Of a stretch of 64,000 nt of DNA, positions 43,361-52,280 are shown piece after piece. Source of the DNA: an uncultured Rothia sp. GTDB taxonomy: Bacteria; Actinomycetota; Actinomycetes; Actinomycetales; Micrococcaceae. The notes under the pieces were generated by a model. The model made no database searches. It saw nothing but the letters and a program-made list of their open reading frames with translations, and was not told the DNA's origin. The translations under genes and the position numbers were made by a program. Position 1 is the stretch's first letter. Each line of letters opens with the position of its first letter. The DNA is taken from contig NZ_CAKAPD010000004.1 in assembly GCF_916715725.1 (NCBI RefSeq), positions 102,931 to 166,930 on the forward strand. The letters are read 5' to 3'.

Positions 43361-44161
43361 ATGGTTACTCTCTCCCCCACCGGCGCCTCCGTGCCCACAA
43401 CTCTGAACCGCTTCTTTGAGAAGCTCAGCAGCCAGCAGACTCCCGCCCTCATCTGGTATTCGGTAAATGGCGAGCGCATCGAGCTCTCCGGCAGGGTCCT
43501 CATGAATTGGGTTGATAAGAGCGCAAACCTGCTGGTTGAAGAATGCGAACTGGAGCCTGGTGAGGACTTTGACCTTCAGGCTCCCCTGCACTGGCGCACT
43601 ATTGTTCTGGGCTTGGCGGCGCTGCGTGTGGGCGCTCTGCTGAACCAGGATGAGCCGTTGGTTGCCGCAGTCTGCACCGAGCAGGAGGCTGGCTACACGA
43701 ACGACCCCGCGTACCTTCTGGCGGTTGATCGTGCCCCGCTGGCGCTTTCTTACACCGGTGACCTGCAGGCGCTGTCCTCCTATGCCGATGAGGTGCTCGA
43801 TTATTGCGCGCTGGTGCGTAGCTTTGGCGACCAGTACTCCGGTATGCTTCCGGATGACTCGGCAGAGGTGCTTGAGGGCTTCACATACGCAGAGGCGTAC
43901 GAGCAGGCGCTTGCACAGGCGCAGATTTATCGCACGGCGGGTTATGCGCTGCCTTCGGGTCAGCGTGCGCTCGCGCTGGAGTTGAGCCCCGATTACGCTT
44001 TTGATGCGTCGGAGGCGACCATGAGCGCCCTGTTGGAGGTTCTGGCGATTTTGCTCTCCGGTCATGCGGTGTTTGTGGCTGACCCGAGCGTGGACTGGCA
44101 GGATGAGCAGCTGGCGTCTCTGATGGATTCCGAGCGTGCAGTGGAGATTCCCCGCAGCTAG
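43361..44161 (+). CDS. TIGR03089 family protein
   Basis: This 266-residue cytoplasmic protein resembles TIGR03089, an actinobacterial family distantly related to the N-terminal part of AMP-forming acyl-CoA synthetases. TTLNRFFEKLSSQQTPALIWY, RVLMNWVDKSANLLVEE and the later HWRTIVLGLAALRVGALL stretch fit that ancestry. The AMP-binding Thr/Ser/Gly loop of true synthetases is missing, so it is probably not an active ligase. A GTG at 43352 is an alternative start; ATG 43361 fits the -10 spacing. It ends at a strong terminator. Confidence 0.75.
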   Translation: MVTLSPTGASVPTTLNRFFEKLSSQQTPALIWYSVNGERIELSGRVLMNWVDKSANLLVEECELEPGEDFDLQAPLHWRTIVLGLAALRVGALLNQDEPLVAAVCTEQEAGYTNDPAYLLAVDRAPLALSYTGDLQALSSYADEVLDYCALVRSFGDQYSGMLPDDSAEVLEGFTYAEAYEQALAQAQIYRTAGYALPSGQRALALELSPDYAFDASEATMSALLEVLAILLSGHAVFVADPSVDWQDEQLASLMDSERAVEIPRS

Positions 44162-44203
44162 TTTCCCGCGCCTAGTGAGTCTTCCAAAGTTTCTAGATTT
44201 TTA

Positions 44204-44248
44204 AAAAACTTATCCCCCGATACAGCGTGTATCGGGGGATAAGTTTTT
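44204..44248. terminator. Bidirectional terminator
   Basis: A perfect 20-bp stem (AAAAACTTATCCCCCGATAC and complement) with a 5-nt loop ends in TTTTT and separates TIGR03089 from the convergent gtrA. Confidence 0.9.
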
Positions 44249-44285
44249 GGAACAAGTCTTAGCTGATGGTCGGCCTTAGGCGGGT

Positions 44286-44903
44286 CTAGGAGTTCTGCGA
44301 ACCGGGCTTCGACTGCGCCTCGGATGCAGCCGCTTCAGAGGTTGCCTTACGTGCTGCGGGCTCTTCGCCGTCGAGGATAGCGGCGGCATCGTCAAACATG
44401 CGGCCGAGCTCCTCGTGGTCGGTGCCTTCACCTTCGTCAACCTTCTGGCGGTGCGAACCGTACACCCAGAAGCGGTAAAGGAAGTAGCGAAGGATGGTGC
44501 CCAGGATGGTACCGATGATCGTACCGGAGATGAAGGACGCCTCGGGGGTGCGCAGGTTCAGCACGTAGGTGCTGAATGCCACACAGCCTGCCTCAACGAG
44601 GATGCCGAGCAGGTTGACCAAGCCGAATTCGATAGCTTCGCGCTTCCAGTTCTCGGAGCGGGAGTCGCGGAAGGTCCACAGGCGATTCATGAGCCAGGAG
44701 AAGATGGTTGCGACAACACTTGCAACGACCTTCGCCTTAGTGTGGGACTCCGACATGATGGTCATCATCAGCATCCACACCGTCACAGAGTTCACGATGA
44801 AGGCGGCGCCGCCCACGGTACCGAATTTGAGCACCTCAATACCGTAGCTGTCCCAGAGGGATTTCAAGCGTTCGGTGAGGGTCGGTTTCGTCTGTGCGCT
44901 CAT
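44286..44903 (-). CDS. GtrA-like membrane protein
   Basis: This small four-helix membrane protein (205 residues) resembles GtrA/DPMS-type proteins that help move lipid-linked sugars. Helices lie at about 25-48 (LKFGTVGGAAFIVNSVTVWMLM), 58-75, 90-112 and 120-140, with LMNRLWTFRD between the second and third. The last ~50 residues are acidic and Ala-rich. It is divergent from purK, as in mycobacteria. TAGATA lies close to its ATG, so leaderless expression is possible. Confidence 0.88.
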   Translation of the reverse strand: MSAQTKPTLTERLKSLWDSYGIEVLKFGTVGGAAFIVNSVTVWMLMMTIMSESHTKAKVVASVVATIFSWLMNRLWTFRDSRSENWKREAIEFGLVNLLGILVEAGCVAFSTYVLNLRTPEASFISGTIIGTILGTILRYFLYRFWVYGSHRQKVDEGEGTDHEELGRMFDDAAAILDGEEPAARKATSEAAASEAQSKPGSQNS

Positions 44904-45272
44904 ACGGGGCCTATCTAGCGGAGTTTTATCGGGAAAAAGGGGCGATATGCGACGGTGGGCGCTAGTTACGCGGCGACGGTCGAATGCTTCAGCCTCTTTT
45001 ACAAGCTCTTATATGTTAATACAGTCCTGCTGTCTTCTCTGTACCTCTGAGAGTTTTTCCATGGACCTCCCAGCTATCGGGACGCCTCCGTTCACCTCGC
45101 CCCTGATGATGCCAAAGAGGCAAGCTTGAGGGCTTTACCCGCGTATCCGCCGCGTTACATCGACCGCGCAAGAATCTATGCGTTGGATCGTTTCACCTCT
45201 CTGACACCCATTCTGTGACCTTAATGTGGTCTTGCTCCCATAAGCACTCTGAAACCGGTACACTTAGGTGCT
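44904..45272. other. Divergent intergenic region gtrA-purK
   Basis: A 369-bp gap that holds the gtrA promoter on the left and the purK -10 element at its right end. No gene was supported in it. Confidence 0.45.
45259..45264 (+). promoter_or_regulatory. Putative -10 element of a leaderless purK transcript
   Basis: TACACT ends 8 nt before the GTG at 45273, with no Shine-Dalgarno in the gap. Confidence 0.5.
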
Positions 45273-46463
45273 GTGACTTACCCTGTGACTGGACCCGTAA
45301 TTGGCGTCATCGGTGGAGGCCAGCTGGCCCGCATGATGGCACCCGCAGCAACTAACCTTGGCCTCGACCTGCAGATTCTTGCGGAGGCGCCCACCGTCGG
45401 CGCCGTGGCGGCGGTACGTACCGCACCCGTCGGGGACTACAAAGATTTGGACACCCTCCGCGAATTTGCTCGCGGCAAGGATGTCATCACTTTCGACCAT
45501 GAGCACGTGCCCACCGAATTTCTGCGCACCCTCATGGCAGAGGGCGTGAACGTTCAGCCCCGCCCCGAAGCCCTGCAGTACGCCCAGGACAAGCTCCTGA
45601 TGCGCCAGGCCGTTGAGCGCCTGGGTCTGCCGAACCCGCGTTGGGCTCAGGTTTCTACCCTGGACGAGCTGCTCGCCTTCGGTGATGAGATCGGCTGGCC
45701 CGTGGTGTTGAAGACCCCGCGCGGCGGCTACGACGGCAAGGGCGTTCTCGTTCTGGATTCCCCCGCCGATGCTCGCGAGCGCAGCGCCGAGTGGTTCGAG
45801 CAGCTGCCTTCCCGCACTGATTTCTCCGCCCTGCTCGCTGAGGAGAAGGTGCCCTTCACCCGTGAGCTCTCCGCGCTGGTTGCTCGCCGTGAAAGCGGCG
45901 AGGTGCGCCCCTGGCCGGTCGTTGAGACCATCCAGGTGAACTCCATCTGTGACGAGGTCATTGCCCCCGCGCAGAATCTGGACCCCGAGATTGCTGAGGC
46001 TGCCGCTTCCGCCGCCGTGACTATTGCTTCCGAGCTGGGTGTCACCGGTGTGATGGCTGCTGAGCTTTTTGAGGTGCCCGGCTCCCCCGCAGGCTTCTAC
46101 ATCAACGAACTGGCGATGCGCCCGCACAACACCGGCCACTGGACTCAGGACGGTTCGGTGACCAGCCAGTTTGAGCAGCACCTGCGTGCGGTGCTTGATC
46201 TGCCGCTGGGCGATACCTCCGTGCTGGAGGGCGTTGCAGTGATGAAGAACTACCTGGGCGGCGAGAACGAGGATATCTTCGGCGTCTACCCGCTGGCGCT
46301 TTCGGCTGAGCCGCGCGCAAAGATTCACTTCTACGGCAAGGAAACCCGTCCGGGACGCAAGATTGGTCACGTGAACATTACTGGCACGGTGGCTGAGCTT
46401 GACGAGTTGCGCCACAGCGCCGCGAATGCCGCCTCCATTTTGCGTGACGGCCGCCCCCTGTAG
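45273..46463 (+). CDS. purK: 5-(carboxyamino)imidazole ribonucleotide synthase
   Basis: This ATP-grasp enzyme (396 residues) carboxylates AIR with bicarbonate and ATP in purine synthesis. IGVIGGGQLARMMAPAA at the N-terminus, FDHEHVPTEFL, VLKTPRGGYDGKGV (the ATP-grasp loop) and INELAMRPHNTGHWTQD (the metal/substrate site) are all present. GTG start, leaderless-looking. purE follows 99 bp later on the same strand, so the two act consecutively. Confidence 0.97.
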   Translation: MTYPVTGPVIGVIGGGQLARMMAPAATNLGLDLQILAEAPTVGAVAAVRTAPVGDYKDLDTLREFARGKDVITFDHEHVPTEFLRTLMAEGVNVQPRPEALQYAQDKLLMRQAVERLGLPNPRWAQVSTLDELLAFGDEIGWPVVLKTPRGGYDGKGVLVLDSPADARERSAEWFEQLPSRTDFSALLAEEKVPFTRELSALVARRESGEVRPWPVVETIQVNSICDEVIAPAQNLDPEIAEAAASAAVTIASELGVTGVMAAELFEVPGSPAGFYINELAMRPHNTGHWTQDGSVTSQFEQHLRAVLDLPLGDTSVLEGVAVMKNYLGGENEDIFGVYPLALSAEPRAKIHFYGKETRPGRKIGHVNITGTVAELDELRHSAANAASILRDGRPL

Positions 46464-46562
46464 CCCCTGTTTTAGCCGGTGCGCGGGGTGAGTGCATCCT
46501 GCATATCCGGTACCCCCTAGTGATGGTGGTTCGCCACCGCATCCTGAAAGGATATGAGGATT

Positions 46563-47201
46563 ATGTCTCAGTCTCCCTATGATTCCTCCCAGCCCATCGT
46601 TGGCATTGTGATGGGTTCGGATTCGGACTGGTCGGTCATGGAGGCCGCAGCCGAGGTTCTGGACGAGTTCGGCATCCCCTACGAGGCTGACGTCGTCTCG
46701 GCTCACCGCATGCCCGAGGACATGATTGAGTACGGCAAGAAGGCTCACAGCCGCGGTATCCGCGTGATTATTGCCGGTGCCGGCGGTGCCGCTCACCTGC
46801 CGGGCATGCTCGCCTCCGTCACCGCTCTGCCGGTGATTGGTGTTCCGGTGCGCCTGAAGAACCTCGAAGGCATGGACTCGCTGCTGTCGATTGTCCAGAT
46901 GCCCGCCGGTGTTCCGGTGGCTACCGTGTCCATTAACGGTGCTCGCAATGCGGGTCTGCTGGCCCTGCGCATCCTGGGTTCGGGTACTGATTCTTTCGCC
47001 CGCCAGGTGCATGACGACCTGCGTCAGTTCTCTCAGGATCTGCGTCAGAGCGCTATGGACAAGGGCGCCGCCCTGCGCACCCGCGTAGCCGAGGCGAAGG
47101 CGAAGGCTGCTGCCGAGCATGAGGCTGAGGAGAGCACCTCCTCGACTCGCCCGGCACCTGCTCCCGAGGCTTCCTCGGAGCCGCAGGCTTACGTTCCCTA
47201 A
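46563..47201 (+). CDS. purE: 5-(carboxyamino)imidazole ribonucleotide mutase
   Basis: It converts N5-CAIR to CAIR, the step after purK. VGIVMGSDSDWSVM, VSAHRMPEDM and AGAGGAAHLPGM are the PurE signature blocks. The core is ~165 residues; the remaining ~45 residues are an Ala/Glu/Ser/Pro-rich tail. ATG 46563 is chosen because GAGG lies 3 nt and AAAGGA 10 nt upstream; an earlier ATG at 46554 overlaps that site. Confidence 0.96.
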   Translation: MSQSPYDSSQPIVGIVMGSDSDWSVMEAAAEVLDEFGIPYEADVVSAHRMPEDMIEYGKKAHSRGIRVIIAGAGGAAHLPGMLASVTALPVIGVPVRLKNLEGMDSLLSIVQMPAGVPVATVSINGARNAGLLALRILGSGTDSFARQVHDDLRQFSQDLRQSAMDKGAALRTRVAEAKAKAAAEHEAEESTSSTRPAPAPEASSEPQAYVP

Positions 47202-47208
47202 GCTCGGA

Positions 47209-47214
47209 TACACT
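47209..47214 (+). promoter_or_regulatory. Putative -10 element of a leaderless transcript
   Basis: TACACT ends 6 nt (AGAAGT) before the ATG at 47221. Confidence 0.5.
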
Positions 47215-47220
47215 AGAAGT

Positions 47221-48222
47221 ATGAGCAATATTCTTCAGTCCGATATTTGGGCACGTTTTCAGGAATCTAATGGTCACACCGTAATTCGTAAGAGCGGTAA
47301 CGGCTGGTCGTACCTTGCGACCGTTGAGGGCGGTGCTACCGGCCGCTACTTGTACAGCCCGTACGGACCGGTTGCTTCGAGCGCTGTGGCCTTCGACGAG
47401 GCTCTTGCCTCGTTGAAGGAAGAGGCCGCGAAGCTTCGTTGTCTGTTTGTGCGTATTGAGCCTACTGAGTCCGCCATCTGGGGCGATCAGGATGCTGCGG
47501 CGTTCCTGGCTCGTCGCGGTGCGGTTCTGGCTCCTCGCCAGGTGCAGCCTTCGCACACGCAGATTATTGACCTCTCGGGCACCGAGGATGAGATCATCAA
47601 GGGAATGATTTCCGGTTATCGTACTCGTCATCGTAATATCCACAAGAAGGGCGTGACCGTTGAGGTGTCGACCAATCCCTCGGATATGTCGATTCTCTTC
47701 GGCTTCCTCGAGGAGACCGCGGAGCGTAACGGCTTCAACCGTCAGCACGACGACTACCTGATGCAGGCGGCTCGCGTGCTGATGCCCGCCGGTGCGGCGT
47801 CGCTCTACATTGCGAAGCTGGCGGGCGAGAACGGCGAAAGCACCCCGATTGCGGCGGCGTTCGTGTACGATTCGGACGATACCCGCACCTACGCGCACGC
47901 GGCGGCATCCTTCGAGCACCGCACCCTTAGTGCCGGTGTTGTGGTGATGACGAACTTAATCCTGGACGCTAAGCGTAAGGGCCTGAAGTACGTTGACCTC
48001 TTCGGCATCGCGCCGGAGGATCAGCCGGATCACGAGTGGGCCGGTTTCACGAAGTTCAAGAAGTCCTTCGGCGGCGAGTCCGTGGAGTACCCGGGTACCT
48101 GGGATGTGCCGGTCACCTCGCTGGGTTACCGCGCCTACACCCTGGCGTACAAGGCTCGTCCTGCGGTTTGCGATGCAGTGGCAAAGGCGAAGGCAAAGGT
48201 TCAGTCCTTCCGCTCTCGCTAA
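47221..48222 (+). CDS. FemABX-type aminoacyl transferase
   Basis: This 333-residue protein resembles FemABX enzymes, which use aminoacyl-tRNA to add amino acids to the peptidoglycan stem or bridge. LQSDIWARFQESNGHTV starts the first GNAT-like half. ISGYRTRHRNIHKKGVTVEV and the later LKYVDLFGIAPEDQPDHEWAGFTKFKKSFGGE are the second-half signatures. A coiled-coil arm of the tRNA-synthetase-like type is not obvious. It starts 19 bp after purE but has its own -10, so may be transcribed independently. A strong terminator follows. Confidence 0.88.
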   Translation: MSNILQSDIWARFQESNGHTVIRKSGNGWSYLATVEGGATGRYLYSPYGPVASSAVAFDEALASLKEEAAKLRCLFVRIEPTESAIWGDQDAAAFLARRGAVLAPRQVQPSHTQIIDLSGTEDEIIKGMISGYRTRHRNIHKKGVTVEVSTNPSDMSILFGFLEETAERNGFNRQHDDYLMQAARVLMPAGAASLYIAKLAGENGESTPIAAAFVYDSDDTRTYAHAAASFEHRTLSAGVVVMTNLILDAKRKGLKYVDLFGIAPEDQPDHEWAGFTKFKKSFGGESVEYPGTWDVPVTSLGYRAYTLAYKARPAVCDAVAKAKAKVQSFRSR

Positions 48223-48305
48223 CGACTTCAGGCGCCCCAATCTGGGTAGGTTCTGAGAGCTAAAAGCTAAATATACGAGCCAATATATGGGCTTAAATAT
48301 ACAAG

Positions 48306-48346
48306 GGAGCCGCCCCCAACCGAATCACTCGGTTGGGGGCGGCTCC
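48306..48346. terminator. Bidirectional terminator
   Basis: A perfect 18-bp GC-rich stem (GGAGCCGCCCCCAACCGA and complement) with a 5-nt loop separates the FemABX gene from the convergent glpX. Confidence 0.9.
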
Positions 48347-48372
48347 GTATGTTTGGGGGCTACCTCAAAGGC

Positions 48373-49380
48373 TTAGGCTTCGCCGGGGCTCTTGGTGTGC
48401 GAGAGGATCTCGCGCAGGCGGGAGAGGCGGTGCTCAGCCTCAACGGTACGCACGGTGCCCGAGGAGGAACGCATGACCAGCGACTGGGTGGTCACAACGT
48501 TCTTGCTGTAGCGCACGCCGCGCAGCAGCTTGCCGTCGGTGATACCGGTTGCGGCGAAGAAGCAGTTGTCGCTGGTGACCAGGTCGTTGGTGGTCAGCAC
48601 GCGGTCCAGGTCGTGACCGGCTTCCAGTGCCTTTTCACGCTCTGCCTCGTCGGTCGGTGCCAGGCGGCCCTGGATAACGCCACCGGTTGCCTTGATAGCG
48701 CACGCTGCGACAACGCCTTCGGGGGTGCCGCCGGTGCCGAGCATGAGGTCCACGCCGGTGTTTTCGCGGCAGGCTGCGATAGCGCCGGCGACGTCACCGT
48801 CGAGGATGATGCGGGTACGGGCACCTGCCTCGCGAATCTCCTGGATCAGCTTGGCGTGGCGGGGGCGGTCCAGCACGCATACGGTCAGCTCGCTGACCTT
48901 CTTGCCCTTAGCCTTAGCGACCAGGTGCAGGTTCTGCTTGACGGGCAGGCGCAGGTCCACGAACTCTGCGGCGTCGGGGCCGGTGACCAGCTTCTCCATG
49001 TAGAACACTGCGGAGGGGTCGAACATGGTGCCGCCATCTGCCACAGCAATCACGGAGAGGGCGTTGTCCATGCCGAGTGCGGTCAGGCGGGTACCGTCGA
49101 TGGGGTCAACCGCGACGTCGAGGGAGGGGCCGGAGCCGTCGCCGACGTTCTCGCCGTTGTACAGCATGGGAGCCTTGTCCTTCTCGCCTTCACCGATGAC
49201 GACGGTGCCGTTGAAGTTGACGGTGGAGAGGCGGTAACGCATTGCGTCTACGGCTGCACCATCTGCGAGGTTCTTTTCGCCTGCGCCGACCCAGGGGCCT
49301 GCAGCAATTGCTGCTGCTTCAGTCGCGCGGACCAGTTCCATTGCGAGGTTGCGATCGCCGTGGTTGTTGTTCGTAGTCAT
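48373..49380 (-). CDS. glpX: Class II fructose-1,6-bisphosphatase
   Basis: It makes fructose-6-phosphate in gluconeogenesis. AVDPIDGTRLTALG (metal-binding Asp pair), IGEGEKDKAPMLYNGE, and LMLGTGGTPEGVVAACAIK are GlpX hallmarks in 335 residues. ATG with GAAGGTGAG upstream. It is divergent from the carbonic anhydrase gene and is the only FBPase in the window. Confidence 0.97.
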   Translation of the reverse strand: MTTNNNHGDRNLAMELVRATEAAAIAAGPWVGAGEKNLADGAAVDAMRYRLSTVNFNGTVVIGEGEKDKAPMLYNGENVGDGSGPSLDVAVDPIDGTRLTALGMDNALSVIAVADGGTMFDPSAVFYMEKLVTGPDAAEFVDLRLPVKQNLHLVAKAKGKKVSELTVCVLDRPRHAKLIQEIREAGARTRIILDGDVAGAIAACRENTGVDLMLGTGGTPEGVVAACAIKATGGVIQGRLAPTDEAEREKALEAGHDLDRVLTTNDLVTSDNCFFAATGITDGKLLRGVRYSKNVVTTQSLVMRSSSGTVRTVEAEHRLSRLREILSHTKSPGEA

Positions 49381-49796
49381 AGACTCACCTTCGAGATTTC
49401 TGAATACACCGTCGGCTGGCTGGTTCTTTCCAGCACGAAGTCGCCGACGCAGTAGTGCTCCTTTCAGGATAGCGCGCTCAGGCTTCGTTTTTCTTGTTCT
49501 GAACGAGTTTGCGTGCGTGTTGACTTTAAGGTGAGCAGATGCGGCAAATCGGTGAGGGCTGCGTCTCTCTTCGACGTTTCTTGTGCTCTGAGGCGCTGAT
49601 TTTGGGTGTTGTGAAGGCGTGCCAAACTAGCTATTTTTCGCATATTTAAGGCATATTTGAGGTAGGTTCTTTCTCCGGGAGGCTCCCGGCAAGGAGCTGA
49701 GCTTCAGCACGAGCGCCTGAAGCCCCACATACCCGTTCGCAGATTCGTTTGCTCTGGCGCAGGCGTTATCTGTATTTGTCCGCTAAGGAGCATCAC
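49381..49796. other. Divergent intergenic region glpX-carbonic anhydrase
   Basis: A 416-bp gap with the promoters of both flanking genes by position. No confident elements or gene were identified. Confidence 0.4.
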
Positions 49797-50516
49797 ATGG
49801 CTGGCATCCAACCGACTCCCGCAGAAGCATGGAAGCGTCTGAAGGACGGTAACCGCCGTTTTGTTGAGGGTAGCAATGAGCACCCCAACCAGGACACGAT
49901 TCGCCGTACCGACCTGGCATCGGGTCAGTTCCCGTTCGCCTCGATTTTCGGTTGCGGTGACTCTCGCCTCGCGGCAGAGATTATTTTTGATCTGGGCCTG
50001 GGCGACGCGTTCGTGGTGCGTACCGCCGGTCATGTGCTGGAGAATGCCGCGCTCGGTTCGTTGGAGTACGCGGTTGATGAGTTTGAGACCCCTATCGTGA
50101 TGGTTCTCGGTCACGACTCCTGCGGTGCTGTGACTGCGGCCAGCAAGTCCCTGGAGTCCGGTGAGATGCCGCACGGCTTCATCCGTAACCTGGTGCAGCA
50201 CATCCTGCCTTCGGTGATGTCCCCGAAGCTGCCGGAGAACCCGGTCGTCAACGACATGGTGCGTGAGCACACCCGCCAGACCGCCATCCGAATTATTGAG
50301 CAGTCCCACATCATTTCGGATGCAGTGGTTGAGGGTAAGGTCGCCGTGATTGGTGTCTTCTACCATCTGAAGGAAGGTAAGGCAGAGCTGGTGTTCAGCT
50401 CGCAGGACCTGACCCTGCCGGAGGAGAAGAACGACGCGCAGAACCCGCCGACTCAGACGCTTCCGGTGGTCGTGAAGACTCCCCCGCGCGTTGTGGTTGC
50501 CGAGAACCTGGACTAG
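49797..50516 (+). CDS. Beta-class carbonic anhydrase
   Basis: This 239-residue enzyme interconverts carbon dioxide and bicarbonate. The zinc ligands are in FGCGDSRLAAEIIF (Cys, and the Asp-Arg dyad) and VLGHDSCGAVTAA (His and Cys). FVVRTAGHVLENAALGSLEYAV is the usual segment between. The last ~35 residues (NDAQNPPTQTLPVVV) are a Pro-rich tail. ATG 49797 has AAGGAG 6 nt upstream. It may supply bicarbonate for PurK-type steps, but this is only context. Confidence 0.95.
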   Translation: MAGIQPTPAEAWKRLKDGNRRFVEGSNEHPNQDTIRRTDLASGQFPFASIFGCGDSRLAAEIIFDLGLGDAFVVRTAGHVLENAALGSLEYAVDEFETPIVMVLGHDSCGAVTAASKSLESGEMPHGFIRNLVQHILPSVMSPKLPENPVVNDMVREHTRQTAIRIIEQSHIISDAVVEGKVAVIGVFYHLKEGKAELVFSSQDLTLPEEKNDAQNPPTQTLPVVVKTPPRVVVAENLD

Positions 50517-50598
50517 GTTTCCTCTTCTCCGCTCATTACGAGCCTTAGCGCGAGAACCCACATGCTCGCACTTAAGAACAGATTTTTCTATGGGATAC

Positions 50599-50644
50599 CC
50601 CCGCCACGGTAGCGTGTTCGCACATCTACCGGGGCGGGGTTTTT
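50599..50644 (+). terminator. Intrinsic terminator of the carbonic anhydrase gene
   Basis: CCCCGCCACGGTAG pairs with CTACCGGGGCGGGG with one mismatch and is followed by TTTTT. Confidence 0.9.
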
Positions 50645-50728
50645 ACGTGCCTTCTCACGCCTCAAAATTTATGAGCGTTTTTCCTCTTTTGACACCTTTT
50701 CGAGGCGACGTAAGCCACTTTGAACGCC

Positions 50729-50734
50729 TATCCT
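50729..50734 (+). promoter_or_regulatory. Putative -10 element of a leaderless fumC transcript
   Basis: TATCCT ends 6 nt (AGAGGT) before the ATG at 50741. A GAGG is present but too close for a normal leader. Confidence 0.5.
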
Positions 50735-50740
50735 AGAGGT

Positions 50741-52147
50741 ATGGCTGAAAACATTGAATACCGCATTGAACATGACACCATGGGCGAAGTTCGCGTTCCG
50801 GCTGATGCACTCTACCGTGCACAGACCCAGCGCGCAGTCGAGAACTTCCCGATTTCGGGTCAGACCCTCGAATCCGCTCATATTCGTGCGCTTGCCCTCG
50901 TGAAGAAGGCAGCCGCGACCGCCAATGAGGAACTCAAGGTGCTCGACGCTGAGCGCGCCCAGGCTATCCGCGACGCAGCGGATCTGGTAGCAACCGGTAA
51001 GTACGACGCCCACTTCCCCATTGACGTCTTCCAGACCGGTTCCGGTACCTCCTCGAACATGAACGCGAACGAGGTTCTGGCAACCCTGGCAACCCGTTCT
51101 CTGGAATCCAAGGGCATTGAGGTTCACCCCAATGACCACGTGAACGCTTCCCAGTCCTCCAACGACGTCTTCCCCACCTCCGTGCACGTTGCTGTGACCG
51201 AGGCTCTGGTGAAGGACCTGATTCCCGCTCTCGAGGTGCTCGCTGAGTCCCTGGAGCGCAAGTCCGCAGAGTTCAAGGACGTTGTGAAGTCCGGTCGTAC
51301 CCACCTGATGGACGCAACCCCTATCACCCTGGGCCAGGAGTTCTCCGGCTACGCCGCAACCGTGCGTTACGGCATTGAGCGTGTGAACGCTTCCCTGCCT
51401 CGCGTGGCTGAGGTTCCCCTGGGCGGTACCGCTGTGGGTACCGGCATTAACACCCCGGACGGCTTCTCCGCTCGCGTGATTGAGCTGCTCGCTGAGGAGA
51501 CCGGCCTGCCCCTGACCGAGGCTCGTAACCACTTCGAGGCTCAGGCTAACCGTGACGGCCTGATTGAGGTTTCCGGTCAGCTGCGCACCCTGGCGTACGG
51601 CCTGATGAAGATCAGCAACGACATCCGCTGGATGGGTTCGGGCCCGAACACCGGCCTCGGCGAGCTGCACATCCCCGATCTGCAGCCCGGCTCCTCGATT
51701 ATGCCCGGTAAGGTCAACCCCGTGATTTGTGAGGCTACCATCATGGTTGCCGCTCAGGTTATCGGTAACGACGCAACCATTGCTCTGTCTTCCACTAACG
51801 GCGCGTTTGAGCTGAACGTGGGTATCCCGGTGATGGCTGCTAACCTGCTACAGTCGATCCGCCTGCTCGCTAATGTTTCCCGTGTTTCGGCTGAGAAGAT
51901 GATTGACGGTCTGACCGCTAACGTTGACCGTTGCCGCTTCCTGGCTGAGGCTTCGCCGTCGACCGTGACCCCGCTGAACAAGCTGATTGGTTACGAGGCT
52001 GCTGCGAAGATCGCTAAGTACTCGGTGGCTCACAAGGTGACTGTCCGTGAGGCAGTTGTGGCTCTGGGTTATGTGGAGCGCGGCGAAGTGACTGAGGAGC
52101 AGCTGGATGCGGCTCTGGACGTCACCAAGATGCTGGGCAACTTCTAA
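50741..52147 (+). CDS. fumC: Class II fumarate hydratase
   Basis: It interconverts fumarate and malate in the TCA cycle, as a homotetramer without iron. FQTGSGTSSNMNANEVLA, HPNDHVNASQSSNDVFPTS, GRTHLMDATPITLGQEFSGY and the superfamily signature GSSIMPGKVNP are all present in 468 residues, the usual length. It is monocistronic, with a strong terminator. Confidence 0.98.
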   Translation: MAENIEYRIEHDTMGEVRVPADALYRAQTQRAVENFPISGQTLESAHIRALALVKKAAATANEELKVLDAERAQAIRDAADLVATGKYDAHFPIDVFQTGSGTSSNMNANEVLATLATRSLESKGIEVHPNDHVNASQSSNDVFPTSVHVAVTEALVKDLIPALEVLAESLERKSAEFKDVVKSGRTHLMDATPITLGQEFSGYAATVRYGIERVNASLPRVAEVPLGGTAVGTGINTPDGFSARVIELLAEETGLPLTEARNHFEAQANRDGLIEVSGQLRTLAYGLMKISNDIRWMGSGPNTGLGELHIPDLQPGSSIMPGKVNPVICEATIMVAAQVIGNDATIALSSTNGAFELNVGIPVMAANLLQSIRLLANVSRVSAEKMIDGLTANVDRCRFLAEASPSTVTPLNKLIGYEAAAKIAKYSVAHKVTVREAVVALGYVERGEVTEEQLDAALDVTKMLGNF

Positions 52148-52191
52148 TCTCACCCCGCCTGAACCTCCTCTGAGGTTCGCGGCTTAACCAT

Positions 52192-52236
52192 AGAGGGAGG
52201 GGCGACTCGCCATGACGGCGGGTCGCCCCTCCCTCT
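52192..52236. terminator. Terminator after fumC, repeated-hairpin copy 1
   Basis: A 19-bp stem with two imperfect pairs (AGAGGGAGGGGCGACTCGC...) encloses CATGACG. The 38-bp core at 52195-52232 recurs exactly at 53878-53915. Confidence 0.85.
52195..52232. repeat. 38-bp direct repeat, copy 1
   Basis: The core begins GGGAGGGGCGACTCGC and ends GGTCGCCCCTCC; it is identical to the copy at 53878-53915, and the match extends to TCTGTAT with one difference. The two copies flank the MFS gene in the same orientation. Confidence 0.9.
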
Positions 52237-52280
52237 GTATGTGTTCTCTGCCCCGTCATTGAGTTGGTAGCGGGTTCTCA

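Noticed and set aside
43361..44161. The TIGR03089 protein as an active AMP-forming ligase
   Set aside because: The Ser/Thr/Gly-rich ATP loop and the C-terminal domain are missing.
45264..47228. A 654-codon minus-strand frame covering purK and purE
   Set aside because: It spans two real genes and their gap. No domains or start signals are present.
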